Source of the DNA: Deltaproteobacteria bacterium
Lineage (GTDB): Bacteria > Desulfobacterota > Desulfobacteria > Desulfobacterales > Desulfosalsimonadaceae
Direction of reading: 5' to 3'
Length of the DNA: 6,629 nt
NCBI GenBank assembly: GCA_024280875.1
Contig: JAJRPH010000151.1
Location: 1 to 6,629, forward strand
Below the pieces are notes generated by a model that did no database searches, was not told the DNA's origin, and saw only the letters and a list, made by a program, of their open reading frames with translations. Every line of letters begins with the position of its first letter. Positions within the stretch are counted from its first letter, which is position 1. Shown here one piece after another: positions 1 through 6,339 of this stretch. A program made the translations under genes and the position numbers.

Positions 1-1
1 G

Positions 2-763
2 GAGCTGATCATGCTGTTTGTTCGTCGGGATTTTGTTTCAAAGTTCAAGCAGACGATTTTAGGACCTGCCTGGTTTGTTATACAACCGCTTCTTTCCACC
101 ATTATGTTTACCATTGTTTTTGGAAATATTGCCCAGCTTTCAACGGATGGGTTGCCTAAGATGCTTTTTTATCTTTCAGGGAATGTCCTCTGGTTATATT
201 TTTCGACCAGTCTGACCATGTGTTCCACCACATTCGTTGACAATGCGCATATTTTCGGAAAGGTATACTTTCCACGTCTGGTGGTACCTGTTTCCATTGT
301 GATTTCTCAGTCTCTCACATTTGCTTTACAGTTTGTATTTTTTCTTTGTTTTATGGGGTATTATATGTTTATGGGCGCTGACATCAGGCCCAATGTCTAC
401 GTTTTTCTTTTCCCCGTGCTTGTTTTTCTTATGGCTGGAATGAGTTTGGGATTCGGTATAATTTTCTCATCTATGACAACCAAATACCGTGACATGAGAT
501 TTCTTCTGGAATTTGGCGTTCGGCTTGTCATGTATGCCACTCCAGTTATTTACCCGCTTTCATCAATTCCTAAAAAATACAAACTATTTTTACTGGCAAA
601 TCCTATGACACCGATAATTGAGACGTTCAGGTATGGTTTCATGGGGCAGGGTACTTTTTCCTGGGTCTACCTGGGGTACTCAGCAGGATTTACTGCGGTG
701 CTTCTTCTGCTTGGGGTTGTGCTGTTTACGAGTGTTGAACGGACGTTTATGGATACGGTTTAG
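2..763 (+). CDS. wzm: Wzm-type polysaccharide ABC transporter permease, 5' partial
   Basis: Inner-membrane subunit of an ABC-2 exporter that moves a lipid-linked polysaccharide (O-antigen or similar) from cytoplasm to periplasm together with the Wzt ATPase encoded downstream. The frame is open to the left edge (E-L-I before the first Met at 11). Family members usually have about 25 more residues before the RRDF-like segment, so the Met at 11 is probably internal and the gene is cut by the window. Numbering from that Met, hydrophobic segments lie near 20-40, 52-70, 91-120, 127-153, 167-185 and 219-243. Family-typical stretches are KQTILGPAWFVIQPLL (14-28), KVYFPRLVVP (84-93), ATPVIYPLSSIP (176-187) and NPMTPIIETFRYG (197-209). 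The C-terminus ends in ERTFMDTV, as is usual for Wzm. The stop is TAG at 761-763. Family assignment is firm; the exact glycan exported cannot be told from the sequence. Confidence 0.93.
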   Translation, partial: ELIMLFVRRDFVSKFKQTILGPAWFVIQPLLSTIMFTIVFGNIAQLSTDGLPKMLFYLSGNVLWLYFSTSLTMCSTTFVDNAHIFGKVYFPRLVVPVSIVISQSLTFALQFVFFLCFMGYYMFMGADIRPNVYVFLFPVLVFLMAGMSLGFGIIFSSMTTKYRDMRFLLEFGVRLVMYATPVIYPLSSIPKKYKLFLLANPMTPIIETFRYGFMGQGTFSWVYLGYSAGFTAVLLLLGVVLFTSVERTFMDTV

Positions 764-765
764 AT

Positions 766-952
766 GGTTCTTGGTGCCTTGTTTTGAACGAAGAAGCCGA
801 AACCAGTAAGAAAAAAAATATGACAATAAGACGATTTGAAGATATTTATAAACTGGCTGAACAAACGAAACAAAAAATTGGTGGATTTATTAAATATCTA
901 AAACAAGGCCCAAAATAACGAACCCCGAACCCCGAACCCCGAACCAAGAACC
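766..952. repeat. 10-bp inverted repeat bracketing the wzm-wzt insertion
   Basis: GGTTCTTGGT at 766-775, three bases after the wzm stop, is the exact reverse complement of ACCAAGAACC at 943-952 inside the heptamer array. A second array copy at 957-965 matches over 9 bases. The arms enclose the four-helix-bundle relict and the first part of the array. It could be a trace of how the insertion arose, or a long-range stem in the mRNA. A chance match of this length in a 200-base gap is not excluded. Confidence 0.4.
820..918 (+). pseudogene. Internally deleted relict of a four-helix-bundle (S23/IVP-like) protein gene
   Basis: A 32-codon frame from ATG 820 to TAA 916-918, too short for a normal gene. 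Its start, MTIRRFEDI, resembles the usual N-terminus of the four-helix-bundle family first known from 23S rRNA intervening sequences and related to the Avd protein of diversity-generating retroelements. Its end, LAEQTKQKIGGFIKYLK, resembles the last helix of the same family (typically ...I.GLIKYLK). The family is normally about 115-125 residues, so roughly 90 middle residues appear to be missing, with the junction near residues 9-11 and the frame preserved. Upstream is an A8 run (811-818) with no Shine-Dalgarno sequence, so efficient translation is doubtful. The frame is the same as that of wzt, with the TAA and 16 sense codons between them. Resemblance is from memory of the family, not a search. 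The alternative is an unrelated small peptide. Confidence 0.6.
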
Positions 953-967
953 CCGAACCAAGAACTA
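919..967. repeat. Tandem heptamer array (7 units, consensus CGAACCC)
   Basis: Seven consecutive 7-base units starting immediately after the TAA of the relict: CGAACCC three times (919-939), then CGAACCA, AGAACCC, CGAACCA and AGAACTA. The next seven bases (TGAACAA, 968-974) still partly fit, so the array decays into the wzt coding region. The last A of unit 7 (967) is the first base of the wzt start codon. The array is rich in A and C and contains no Shine-Dalgarno sequence. In the wzt frame it is entirely open (R-T-P-N-P-E-P-R-T type peptide) and has no alternative ATG, GTG or TTG. Similar GAACCCC runs next to four-helix-bundle genes are something I recall from environmental genomes; this is recollection only. 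Confidence 0.88.
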
Positions 968-2262
968 TGAACAATACAGTCATAAAAATCGAAAACCTCA
1001 GCAAACAATACCGCCTCGGTCTCGTCGGAACAGGTTCTCTTGGTCACGATATAAACAGGTGGTGGGCAAAACTCCGAGGCAAGCCCGATCCATATCTCAA
1101 GATCGGAGAAGCCAATGACAGAACTCAACAAGGTGACTCAGAATATGTCTGGGCGTTAAAGGACATCAACTTTGAAGTTAAGCTTGGTGAAGTCCTGGGC
1201 ATCATCGGTCGGAATGGAGCCGGGAAATCAACGTTGTTGAAGATTTTGTCACGGGTAACAGCACCCACAACCGGCAATGTCAAAGTCAAGGGGCGAATTG
1301 CATCACTCCTGGAAGTGGGAACCGGCTTTCATCCAGAACTGACTGGAAGAGAAAATATCTATCTCAATGGTGCTATCAACGGCATGACAAAGGTTGAGGT
1401 TACAAAAAAGCTTGATGAAATCGTTGATTTCTCAGGGTGTGAACGCTATGTTGATACCCCCGTGAAACGTTATTCTTCAGGCATGCTGGTCCGGTTGGGA
1501 TTTTCTGTTGCTGCTCATCTTGATTCGGAAATACTCATTGTCGATGAGGTGCTAGCCGTTGGTGATGCGGAATTCCAGAAGAAGTGTTTGGGTAAAATGA
1601 AGGATGCCGCAGGTATTGGAAGAACAGTTTTATTTGTAAGTCACAATATGAATGCCTTAAGGTCGCTTTGTGAACGTGCTATATTAATAGAAAATGGGAA
1701 GCAATCACTAAATGGTGAACCTCACTTTGTGATTGAATCATATCTATCTCAATATGATGTTGCAACCGTATCATATGATGTGCGCGATTGGGCAAGACCG
1801 TCCCATTTATCCAGGGCAGTTGAATTTGTTAGCATGGAGTTACATGCTCCCTCGAATTTACCTCGTCTCAAATATCATGATCCGCTATCCTTTAATTTTA
1901 CCCTCAAGTTAACTCAAGACGTTAAACAATTTAATATTGGAATTGCAATTCTGGCAAATGATGGGACTCCGGTTGGCCTTTGTTTTTCAAATACGATTCT
2001 AAGTGGTTTCTCTAACGAATTCAAAAAATACTGTTTGGAATTTATGGAGCACCAACTCGCCCCGGGTCGTTATCGATGCATAGTCTCTGTAGGAAAGGGA
2101 AATGAGTATGAAGGCAGAATAGATTATGATTTGATATCCGATGTTCTTATGTTTGAGATTTTGCCAGCAGATGACACCAGAGGACGGGTAATGAAATGGT
2201 CTTCTAATTGGGGGTGCATACGATTGCCGGAACCAGTTATAACAGAGGTTGATTGTAAATGA
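967..2262 (+). CDS. wzt: Wzt-type polysaccharide ABC transporter ATPase with C-terminal glycan-recognition domain
   Basis: Cytoplasmic nucleotide-binding subunit that powers glycan export through Wzm. The ATPase domain covers about residues 1-260: Walker A GRNGAGKST (81-89), a conserved FHPELTGRENI stretch (121-131), the ABC signature YSSGM (169-173), Walker B ILIVDE (189-194) and the H-loop His226 in FVSHNM. Residues about 265-431 form an extra domain of the size and place of the Wzt C-terminal domain, a beta-sandwich that in E. coli O8/O9a binds the modified non-reducing end of the chain. At 431 residues this is the long Wzt form, not the short KpsT/TagH-like form. The start is fixed: ATG 967 is the only start in frame after the TAA at 916-918, and MNNTVIKIENLSKQYRLG is a standard Wzt beginning. 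No Shine-Dalgarno sequence precedes it because the heptamer array occupies the leader. The 3' end overlaps the methyltransferase by ATGA. Confidence 0.95.
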   Translation: MNNTVIKIENLSKQYRLGLVGTGSLGHDINRWWAKLRGKPDPYLKIGEANDRTQQGDSEYVWALKDINFEVKLGEVLGIIGRNGAGKSTLLKILSRVTAPTTGNVKVKGRIASLLEVGTGFHPELTGRENIYLNGAINGMTKVEVTKKLDEIVDFSGCERYVDTPVKRYSSGMLVRLGFSVAAHLDSEILIVDEVLAVGDAEFQKKCLGKMKDAAGIGRTVLFVSHNMNALRSLCERAILIENGKQSLNGEPHFVIESYLSQYDVATVSYDVRDWARPSHLSRAVEFVSMELHAPSNLPRLKYHDPLSFNFTLKLTQDVKQFNIGIAILANDGTPVGLCFSNTILSGFSNEFKKYCLEFMEHQLAPGRYRCIVSVGKGNEYEGRIDYDLISDVLMFEILPADDTRGRVMKWSSNWGCIRLPEPVITEVDCK

Positions 2263-3221
2263 ATAAGACACAGCTGAAAGTTTTAAGATTTGCTAAAAAA
2301 ATAACCAATTTGGCATTGAACCCATTTCATCTCGAAATAAAAAGCAACCGTATGCTTTCAACCGAAGAGCGAATGAATCGATTGACTGATAATCTGCCCA
2401 TGTGTGTTTTTGAAGATTGCCCGATGTCTTTTTACCCGTGGTCAGATTTGCTTGAAAAAAGTATTATATGGTTGAGAAGGTTGTCTGGAATTTATCAGGT
2501 CTGTCTCTCTGTAGAAAACGCAGATTTGTTCGCAAAATTTGATGGTATTAAAATCAAACTGGAATCCTGGGAGGAAGTCCTTATCGCCTATGAAATATTC
2601 GGATTGGGGGAGTATAATTTTTTCATCAAAGGTGAAAATATAGTTATGGATTTTGGCATGAACGTCGGGTTGGCGAGTCTCTATTTTTCTAAAATGGAAA
2701 GTGTGAAGATGGTATACGCCTATGAACCATTCCTTCCCACTTTTCAAAGCGCTCTAATTAATTTAAAACTTAACCCTGAATTGGCGCTGAAAGTGGTCCC
2801 AAATAATTTTGGTGTGGGATCAGATAATCAGATAATTGAAACTCAATATGATCCAAATCGAAAAGGATGTATGGGAAATTTTTCCATCAATAATTTTAAC
2901 ACAGATATTGCATATGATAGAGTTGAGCGAATTGAAATTCGCCCTGCTTCTGAACAGGTATTTGCGGTACGAAAGGCTCATCCATCTGAAAATATCATCG
3001 TCAAGATTGATATTGAAGGAGGGGAATATGACGTGGTGGGAAATTTTTTTGATAGTGGTTGTATTAATGAAATTAGTTCAATCCTCATGGAGTGGCATTA
3101 TAAAGACCCCTCTTATTTGATTGAAAAATTAATGCAAACTGGGTTCGCAATTTATACGCAAGGGAGTCATAGTGGTGACTGTGGAAAGATTTATGCTTTT
3201 CGTGGAATTTGTTACCGTTGA
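2259..3221 (+). CDS. FkbM-family SAM-dependent methyltransferase
   Basis: Predicted cytoplasmic methyltransferase, by family an O-methyltransferase; here the likely acceptor is a sugar of the exported glycan. The SAM-binding motif I is IVMDFGMNVG (128-137; the family form is closer to VDIGANIG). The acidic ribose-binding position is probably E156 in YAYEPF, followed by the family-typical spacing to LINLKLN (166-172). The FkbM hallmark KIDIEGGEYDV (249-259) is intact. ILMEWHYKDP (275-284) and the closing QTGF (293-296) fit the C-terminal end of the fold. The first 125 residues are a family-variable extension with no signal peptide or membrane segment. The start overlaps the wzt stop by ATGA, with AGAGG about ten bases upstream, so translation is likely coupled to wzt. 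This gene is visibly more AT-rich than asnB. The sugar and hydroxyl that are methylated cannot be read from the sequence. Confidence 0.88.
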   Translation: MNKTQLKVLRFAKKITNLALNPFHLEIKSNRMLSTEERMNRLTDNLPMCVFEDCPMSFYPWSDLLEKSIIWLRRLSGIYQVCLSVENADLFAKFDGIKIKLESWEEVLIAYEIFGLGEYNFFIKGENIVMDFGMNVGLASLYFSKMESVKMVYAYEPFLPTFQSALINLKLNPELALKVVPNNFGVGSDNQIIETQYDPNRKGCMGNFSINNFNTDIAYDRVERIEIRPASEQVFAVRKAHPSENIIVKIDIEGGEYDVVGNFFDSGCINEISSILMEWHYKDPSYLIEKLMQTGFAIYTQGSHSGDCGKIYAFRGICYR

Positions 3222-3248
3222 TTGTTTTTTATTATAAGGATTGCCGAA

Positions 3249-3284
3249 ATGTTATTTTTATTTAGTGAATGCCGGGCTAAATAA
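3249..3284 (+). promoter_or_regulatory. 11-codon mini-ORF with its own ribosome site, abutting the GT4 start
   Basis: ATG 3249 starts the peptide MLFLFSECRAK and ends at TAA 3282-3284, which directly touches the glycosyltransferase ATG at 3285 (TAAATG). AAGGA at 3236-3240 lies eight bases before ATG 3249, a good Shine-Dalgarno position, whereas nothing comparable precedes ATG 3285. This suggests that ribosomes load at the mini-ORF and re-initiate on the glycosyltransferase. The two frames are the same phase, separated only by the stop. It may instead be a former N-terminal extension closed by a nonsense mutation, or chance. No hairpin or attenuator could be recognised in the 63-base gap. Confidence 0.45.
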
Positions 3285-4454
3285 ATGCATATTGTTTATG
3301 TTTGTGATGAATTTCCGCCAGCACCACACGGTGGCATTGGTATATTTGTTGCCAGAATGGCAGAATATTTGTCTATGGACGGTAACAAGATAACCATCAT
3401 AGGTGCCTATAATCGAGAGTATTGCTGGGAAAGTAGCCGCTTTAAAGTTGTTTGTGTGAAGCCTCAACTGGATGCAAATGAACATCTGTTATTGCGATTT
3501 TTTTTCAGGTTTGATTATCGCAAGAGAAAAATCGAATACTGGCGGGAAAAAATTGTAAGACGGAAAATCTGGAGTAAATTGAAGCAAATTCATAAAAGTA
3601 CTCCCATTGATATCATTGAATATCCATCATATGCGGGCCCTTTCTATCAGACGATAAAACACACAACCTCGGTTATCCGCTTACATGGTGCTGAGGCCTT
3701 TTTGAATCACAAGGCGATTGAAGACCGAAATCACTATGCTATTGCTGAAGCTGAATCCCTTCACGGTGTAAAAAATTGGATTGGGCCGACCCAGTGGGCC
3801 ATATCAGAATTTGAGAAGACTTTTGGGGTTAAAGCTGAACGAAGTGAAGTTATACCCAACCCGGTTGATTGTGAATTATTTTATCCCGCAGCAGAGGAAA
3901 AAAAGGAAATGTCCGTACTTTTCCTTGGAACTATGATCGAGCACAAGGGTGATATCAAATTGGCGAAAGCTGCGAATTATTTTCTCAGGAAATTTTCATC
4001 TGTTTCATTGCGTTATGTGGGGCGTCATACACCGGATCGTATCAGGCAAGTTTATGAAGTGTTAGACAACATTTTCCATGACCGGGTGTCGATTGATAGT
4101 CCTCGTCCTGCTTCAGAAATTGCCGAGTTGATGCGCAACTGCAGCATTCTTGCCGTGCCAAGCCGTGGTGAGACTTTCGGAAATGTTTATGCTGAAGCAA
4201 TGGCATCCGGTATCCCTGTGGTGGGAGGCAATAACACAGGTGTTCGTGAAGTCGTTTCAAACGGTGTGGCCGGTTTTCTGGTGGATCAGGAAAGTGTGAA
4301 TGAAATTGCCGATGCGATATGTAAGTTGCTGGGTGACAAGGATCTTCGATATCGAATGGGAATTCAGGGAAGACGCATTGCCGAGCGTGAATATTCATTA
4401 AACGCCGTTGCTGAGAAGACGCTGAAGTTTTACCGAGATTGCATGTCTGGCTGA
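3285..4454 (+). CDS. GT4-type (GT-B fold) glycosyltransferase
   Basis: Retaining, nucleotide-sugar-dependent glycosyltransferase of the glycosyltransferase family 4 type, probably adding one sugar to the lipid-linked chain on the cytoplasmic face of the inner membrane. The N-terminal Rossmann domain starts with HIVYVCDEFPPAPHGGIG (2-19), the glycine-rich acceptor-side loop, and continues with EYPSYAGPF (112-120) and RLHGAE (132-137). The linker has PNPVDCELFYP (191-201), typical of the family. The C-terminal donor domain begins at VLFLGTMIEHKG (211-222). It carries the E-x7-E motif, E296 to E304 in ETFGNVYAEAMASGIPVV, and then GGNNTGVREVV (314-324). At 389 residues it is full length. ATG 3285 directly follows a stop, so no longer frame is possible. 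A run of eight T (3498-3505) encodes F72-F74. The gene ends in tandem stops TGA TAG. Donor and linkage are unknown. Confidence 0.92.
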   Translation: MHIVYVCDEFPPAPHGGIGIFVARMAEYLSMDGNKITIIGAYNREYCWESSRFKVVCVKPQLDANEHLLLRFFFRFDYRKRKIEYWREKIVRRKIWSKLKQIHKSTPIDIIEYPSYAGPFYQTIKHTTSVIRLHGAEAFLNHKAIEDRNHYAIAEAESLHGVKNWIGPTQWAISEFEKTFGVKAERSEVIPNPVDCELFYPAAEEKKEMSVLFLGTMIEHKGDIKLAKAANYFLRKFSSVSLRYVGRHTPDRIRQVYEVLDNIFHDRVSIDSPRPASEIAELMRNCSILAVPSRGETFGNVYAEAMASGIPVVGGNNTGVREVVSNGVAGFLVDQESVNEIADAICKLLGDKDLRYRMGIQGRRIAEREYSLNAVAEKTLKFYRDCMSG

Positions 4455-4494
4455 TAGAACGAGTTTTATCCATTTTGTGACTGGTAAATAAATT

Positions 4495-6306
4495 ATGTGT
4501 GGTATTGCAGGTATAGTGGGCAGTCATAGTGCTGATATTGAGCAGGTTCTGTCAAACATGGTTAACAGCCTCCAGCACCGTGGCCCGGATGCTTCTGGAA
4601 CTGATTTTTTCACCGGCGCTGCACTGGGCCATGCCCGCTTAAGTATTGTGGATTTAAACTCAGGTGCTCAACCCATGCGGGATGTGTCCGGCCGTCGATG
4701 CATTATTTTTAACGGTGAGATTTACGGGTTTAAGGAGATCAAAGGTCGGTTAGCGTATCCTTTTCGCACAGTCTCGGATACCGAGGTGATTCTGGGACTC
4801 TATGAAAAATATGGCATTGAAATGCTTAAGCATTTGCCGGGTATGTTTGCTTTTGCTCTCTGGGACGAAGAAAAACAGATGCTTTTTGCGGCAAGGGACC
4901 GGTTTGGCGAAAAACCCCTTTATTATGCACAATCCGATAGTCGGGAATTTGTCTTTGCATCGGAAATCAAGGCTATTCTGGCATCCGGGCTTATCCGGCC
5001 CAAGCTCAGCAGAAAGGCTCTCGCCCATTATCTCAACCGGCTTTACGTGCCGGTCGGCCACTCCATCTATGAGTCCATCCGCCAACTCCCTCCGGCTCAT
5101 GCCCTGACATATAAAAATGGTGAGCTATCGACGTGGCGTTACTGGGATATGCCACGGGTCAACGAACGTATTTCTCTTGGTGACGCTGTGGAGGAATTTC
5201 AGCGCCTGTTCACCAATGCGGTTAAAAAGCAGTTGGTAGCAGATGTTGAAGTCGGTGCTTTTCTCAGCGGAGGCTTGGATTCCAGCACAATCGTATCCAT
5301 TGCCTCGGAGCTGCATCCGGGAATCCGTACATTTTCATTCGGATTCACCGATGGTCCTAGCGAAATTAGATATGCCAGGGAGGTAGCTAAAAAATGCAGT
5401 ACTCAGCACACGGAACTTTATGACAGCCAAAACAAAATTGTGGATATCATCGAAAAGATGGCGGACGTATATGATGAACCTTTTGCCGACTCATCAGCAA
5501 TCCCGACTTTCATGATATCTCAGCTTGCCGGCAGGCACCTTAAAGTAGTTTTAACTGGTGATGGTGGGGACGAATTATTGGGCGGCTATCCCTGGTATAA
5601 ATATGTAAGATTTCATGGACAGCTCGAAAATAGATCTGCTTTACGCAATAGTATGCTTTATGTCATCCTGCGCCTGATTCGCCGATTTAACGGTTGGGAT
5701 CGTGACCTCCATAAAAAGCTGGAGACCTTTAACAGGTTCAGGGCCAAACAGAAAGCCGGTGACACTCATCGACGGCTTAGGGATTTTTTAGCGCCAGAGG
5801 CAATACAGGAAGCCGGTTTAGAGTTGGAATTGGCGAGTTTCCAAAAAGGGGCGGATGCCGCAGACAGCGCCATGCGAACTGATATTACAGATTATTTGGC
5901 TGGCGATATACTAGTGAAAACCGATCGTGCCTCAATGGCGAACAGCTTGGAATTGCGCACACCATTTTTAGATGTTGATTTCGCAGAATTTTGCCTTACC
6001 ATCCCTTCCAGGCTCAAAATAAATTCACGATCAGATAAAATCTTGATGCGCGAGTCTGTTGCGCACCGTTGGCCGAAATCACTGATTAAAAGAGGGAAAC
6101 AAGGGTTCGCTGCGCCTGTGACGCAATGGCTCAGCCGTCCGGATTTTTGTCCGGTCAAAGAGACGTATCTTAATTCCCCTAATTGTAAATTACACACTTT
6201 ACTGTCCCCTGGTTTAACTCAAAAATATGCAATGGCCAGCGATGACCGGACATGGGCACTTTTGATGTTATCTGTTTGGCTGGAACGTAATCCTTGGGAA
6301 TCGTAA
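4495..6306 (+). CDS. asnB: Glutamine-hydrolysing asparagine synthetase / amidotransferase, AsnB type
   Basis: By family it transfers glutamine-derived ammonia to an ATP-activated carboxylate: aspartate to asparagine in the classical enzyme. Residues 1-210 are a class II glutaminase domain. Cys2, exposed after Met removal, is the nucleophile; QHRGPD (27-32), HARLSIVD (46-53, R48 for glutamine binding) and FNGEIY (72-77) are intact. From about 230 comes the ATP-pyrophosphatase synthetase domain: P-loop FLSGGLDSS (256-264), YDEPFADSSAIPT (326-338), LTGDGGDELLGGY (353-365), DILVKTDRASM and SLELRTPFLD. The late KRGKQGFAAPVTQWL block is also family-typical. At 603 residues it is somewhat longer than E. 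coli AsnB (554) and close to the long bacterial forms. The Met-Cys start is required for catalysis, which fixes ATG 4495, although its Shine-Dalgarno site is weak. Inside a glycan cluster such enzymes are suspected of amidating uronic acids; plain asparagine synthesis remains possible. Confidence 0.93.
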   Translation: MCGIAGIVGSHSADIEQVLSNMVNSLQHRGPDASGTDFFTGAALGHARLSIVDLNSGAQPMRDVSGRRCIIFNGEIYGFKEIKGRLAYPFRTVSDTEVILGLYEKYGIEMLKHLPGMFAFALWDEEKQMLFAARDRFGEKPLYYAQSDSREFVFASEIKAILASGLIRPKLSRKALAHYLNRLYVPVGHSIYESIRQLPPAHALTYKNGELSTWRYWDMPRVNERISLGDAVEEFQRLFTNAVKKQLVADVEVGAFLSGGLDSSTIVSIASELHPGIRTFSFGFTDGPSEIRYAREVAKKCSTQHTELYDSQNKIVDIIEKMADVYDEPFADSSAIPTFMISQLAGRHLKVVLTGDGGDELLGGYPWYKYVRFHGQLENRSALRNSMLYVILRLIRRFNGWDRDLHKKLETFNRFRAKQKAGDTHRRLRDFLAPEAIQEAGLELELASFQKGADAADSAMRTDITDYLAGDILVKTDRASMANSLELRTPFLDVDFAEFCLTIPSRLKINSRSDKILMRESVAHRWPKSLIKRGKQGFAAPVTQWLSRPDFCPVKETYLNSPNCKLHTLLSPGLTQKYAMASDDRTWALLMLSVWLERNPWES

Positions 6307-6339
6307 ACTGACTTATGAATTTTACGCCCGGAGTATAAA

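Noticed and set aside
764..787. ATG directly after the wzm stop opening a 7-codon frame
   Set aside because: It is very short, encodes nothing recognisable and has no ribosome site of its own; chance is enough.
618..809. 63-codon plus-strand frame overlapping the end of wzm
   Set aside because: It reads the conserved wzm 3' end out of frame. The peptide is Arg/Cys/Trp-rich and no ribosome site supports it.
919..967. Heptamer array as a CRISPR or direct-repeat iteron array
   Set aside because: Units are contiguous, 7 bases long and without spacers, and there are no cas or replication genes nearby. It is a simple tandem repeat.
898..1131. Minus-strand frame across the heptamer array and the wzt start
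   Set aside because: Its C-terminal repeat peptide is just the complement of the heptamers, and the rest opposes conserved wzt codons.
2836..3120. 94-codon plus-strand frame inside the methyltransferase gene
   Set aside because: It lies wholly within the FkbM hallmark region in another phase, with no domain and no ribosome site.
3222..3248. T-rich stretch after the methyltransferase stop as a Rho-independent terminator
   Set aside because: There is a TTGTTTTTTATT run but no GC-rich hairpin before it, and the downstream genes continue on the same strand at short spacing.
4042..4527. 161-codon open frame on the minus strand
   Set aside because: It lies opposite the conserved C-terminal GT4 domain and the asnB start. 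Its translation is rich in His, Cys, Arg and Gln with no recognisable domain, as expected of a shadow frame.
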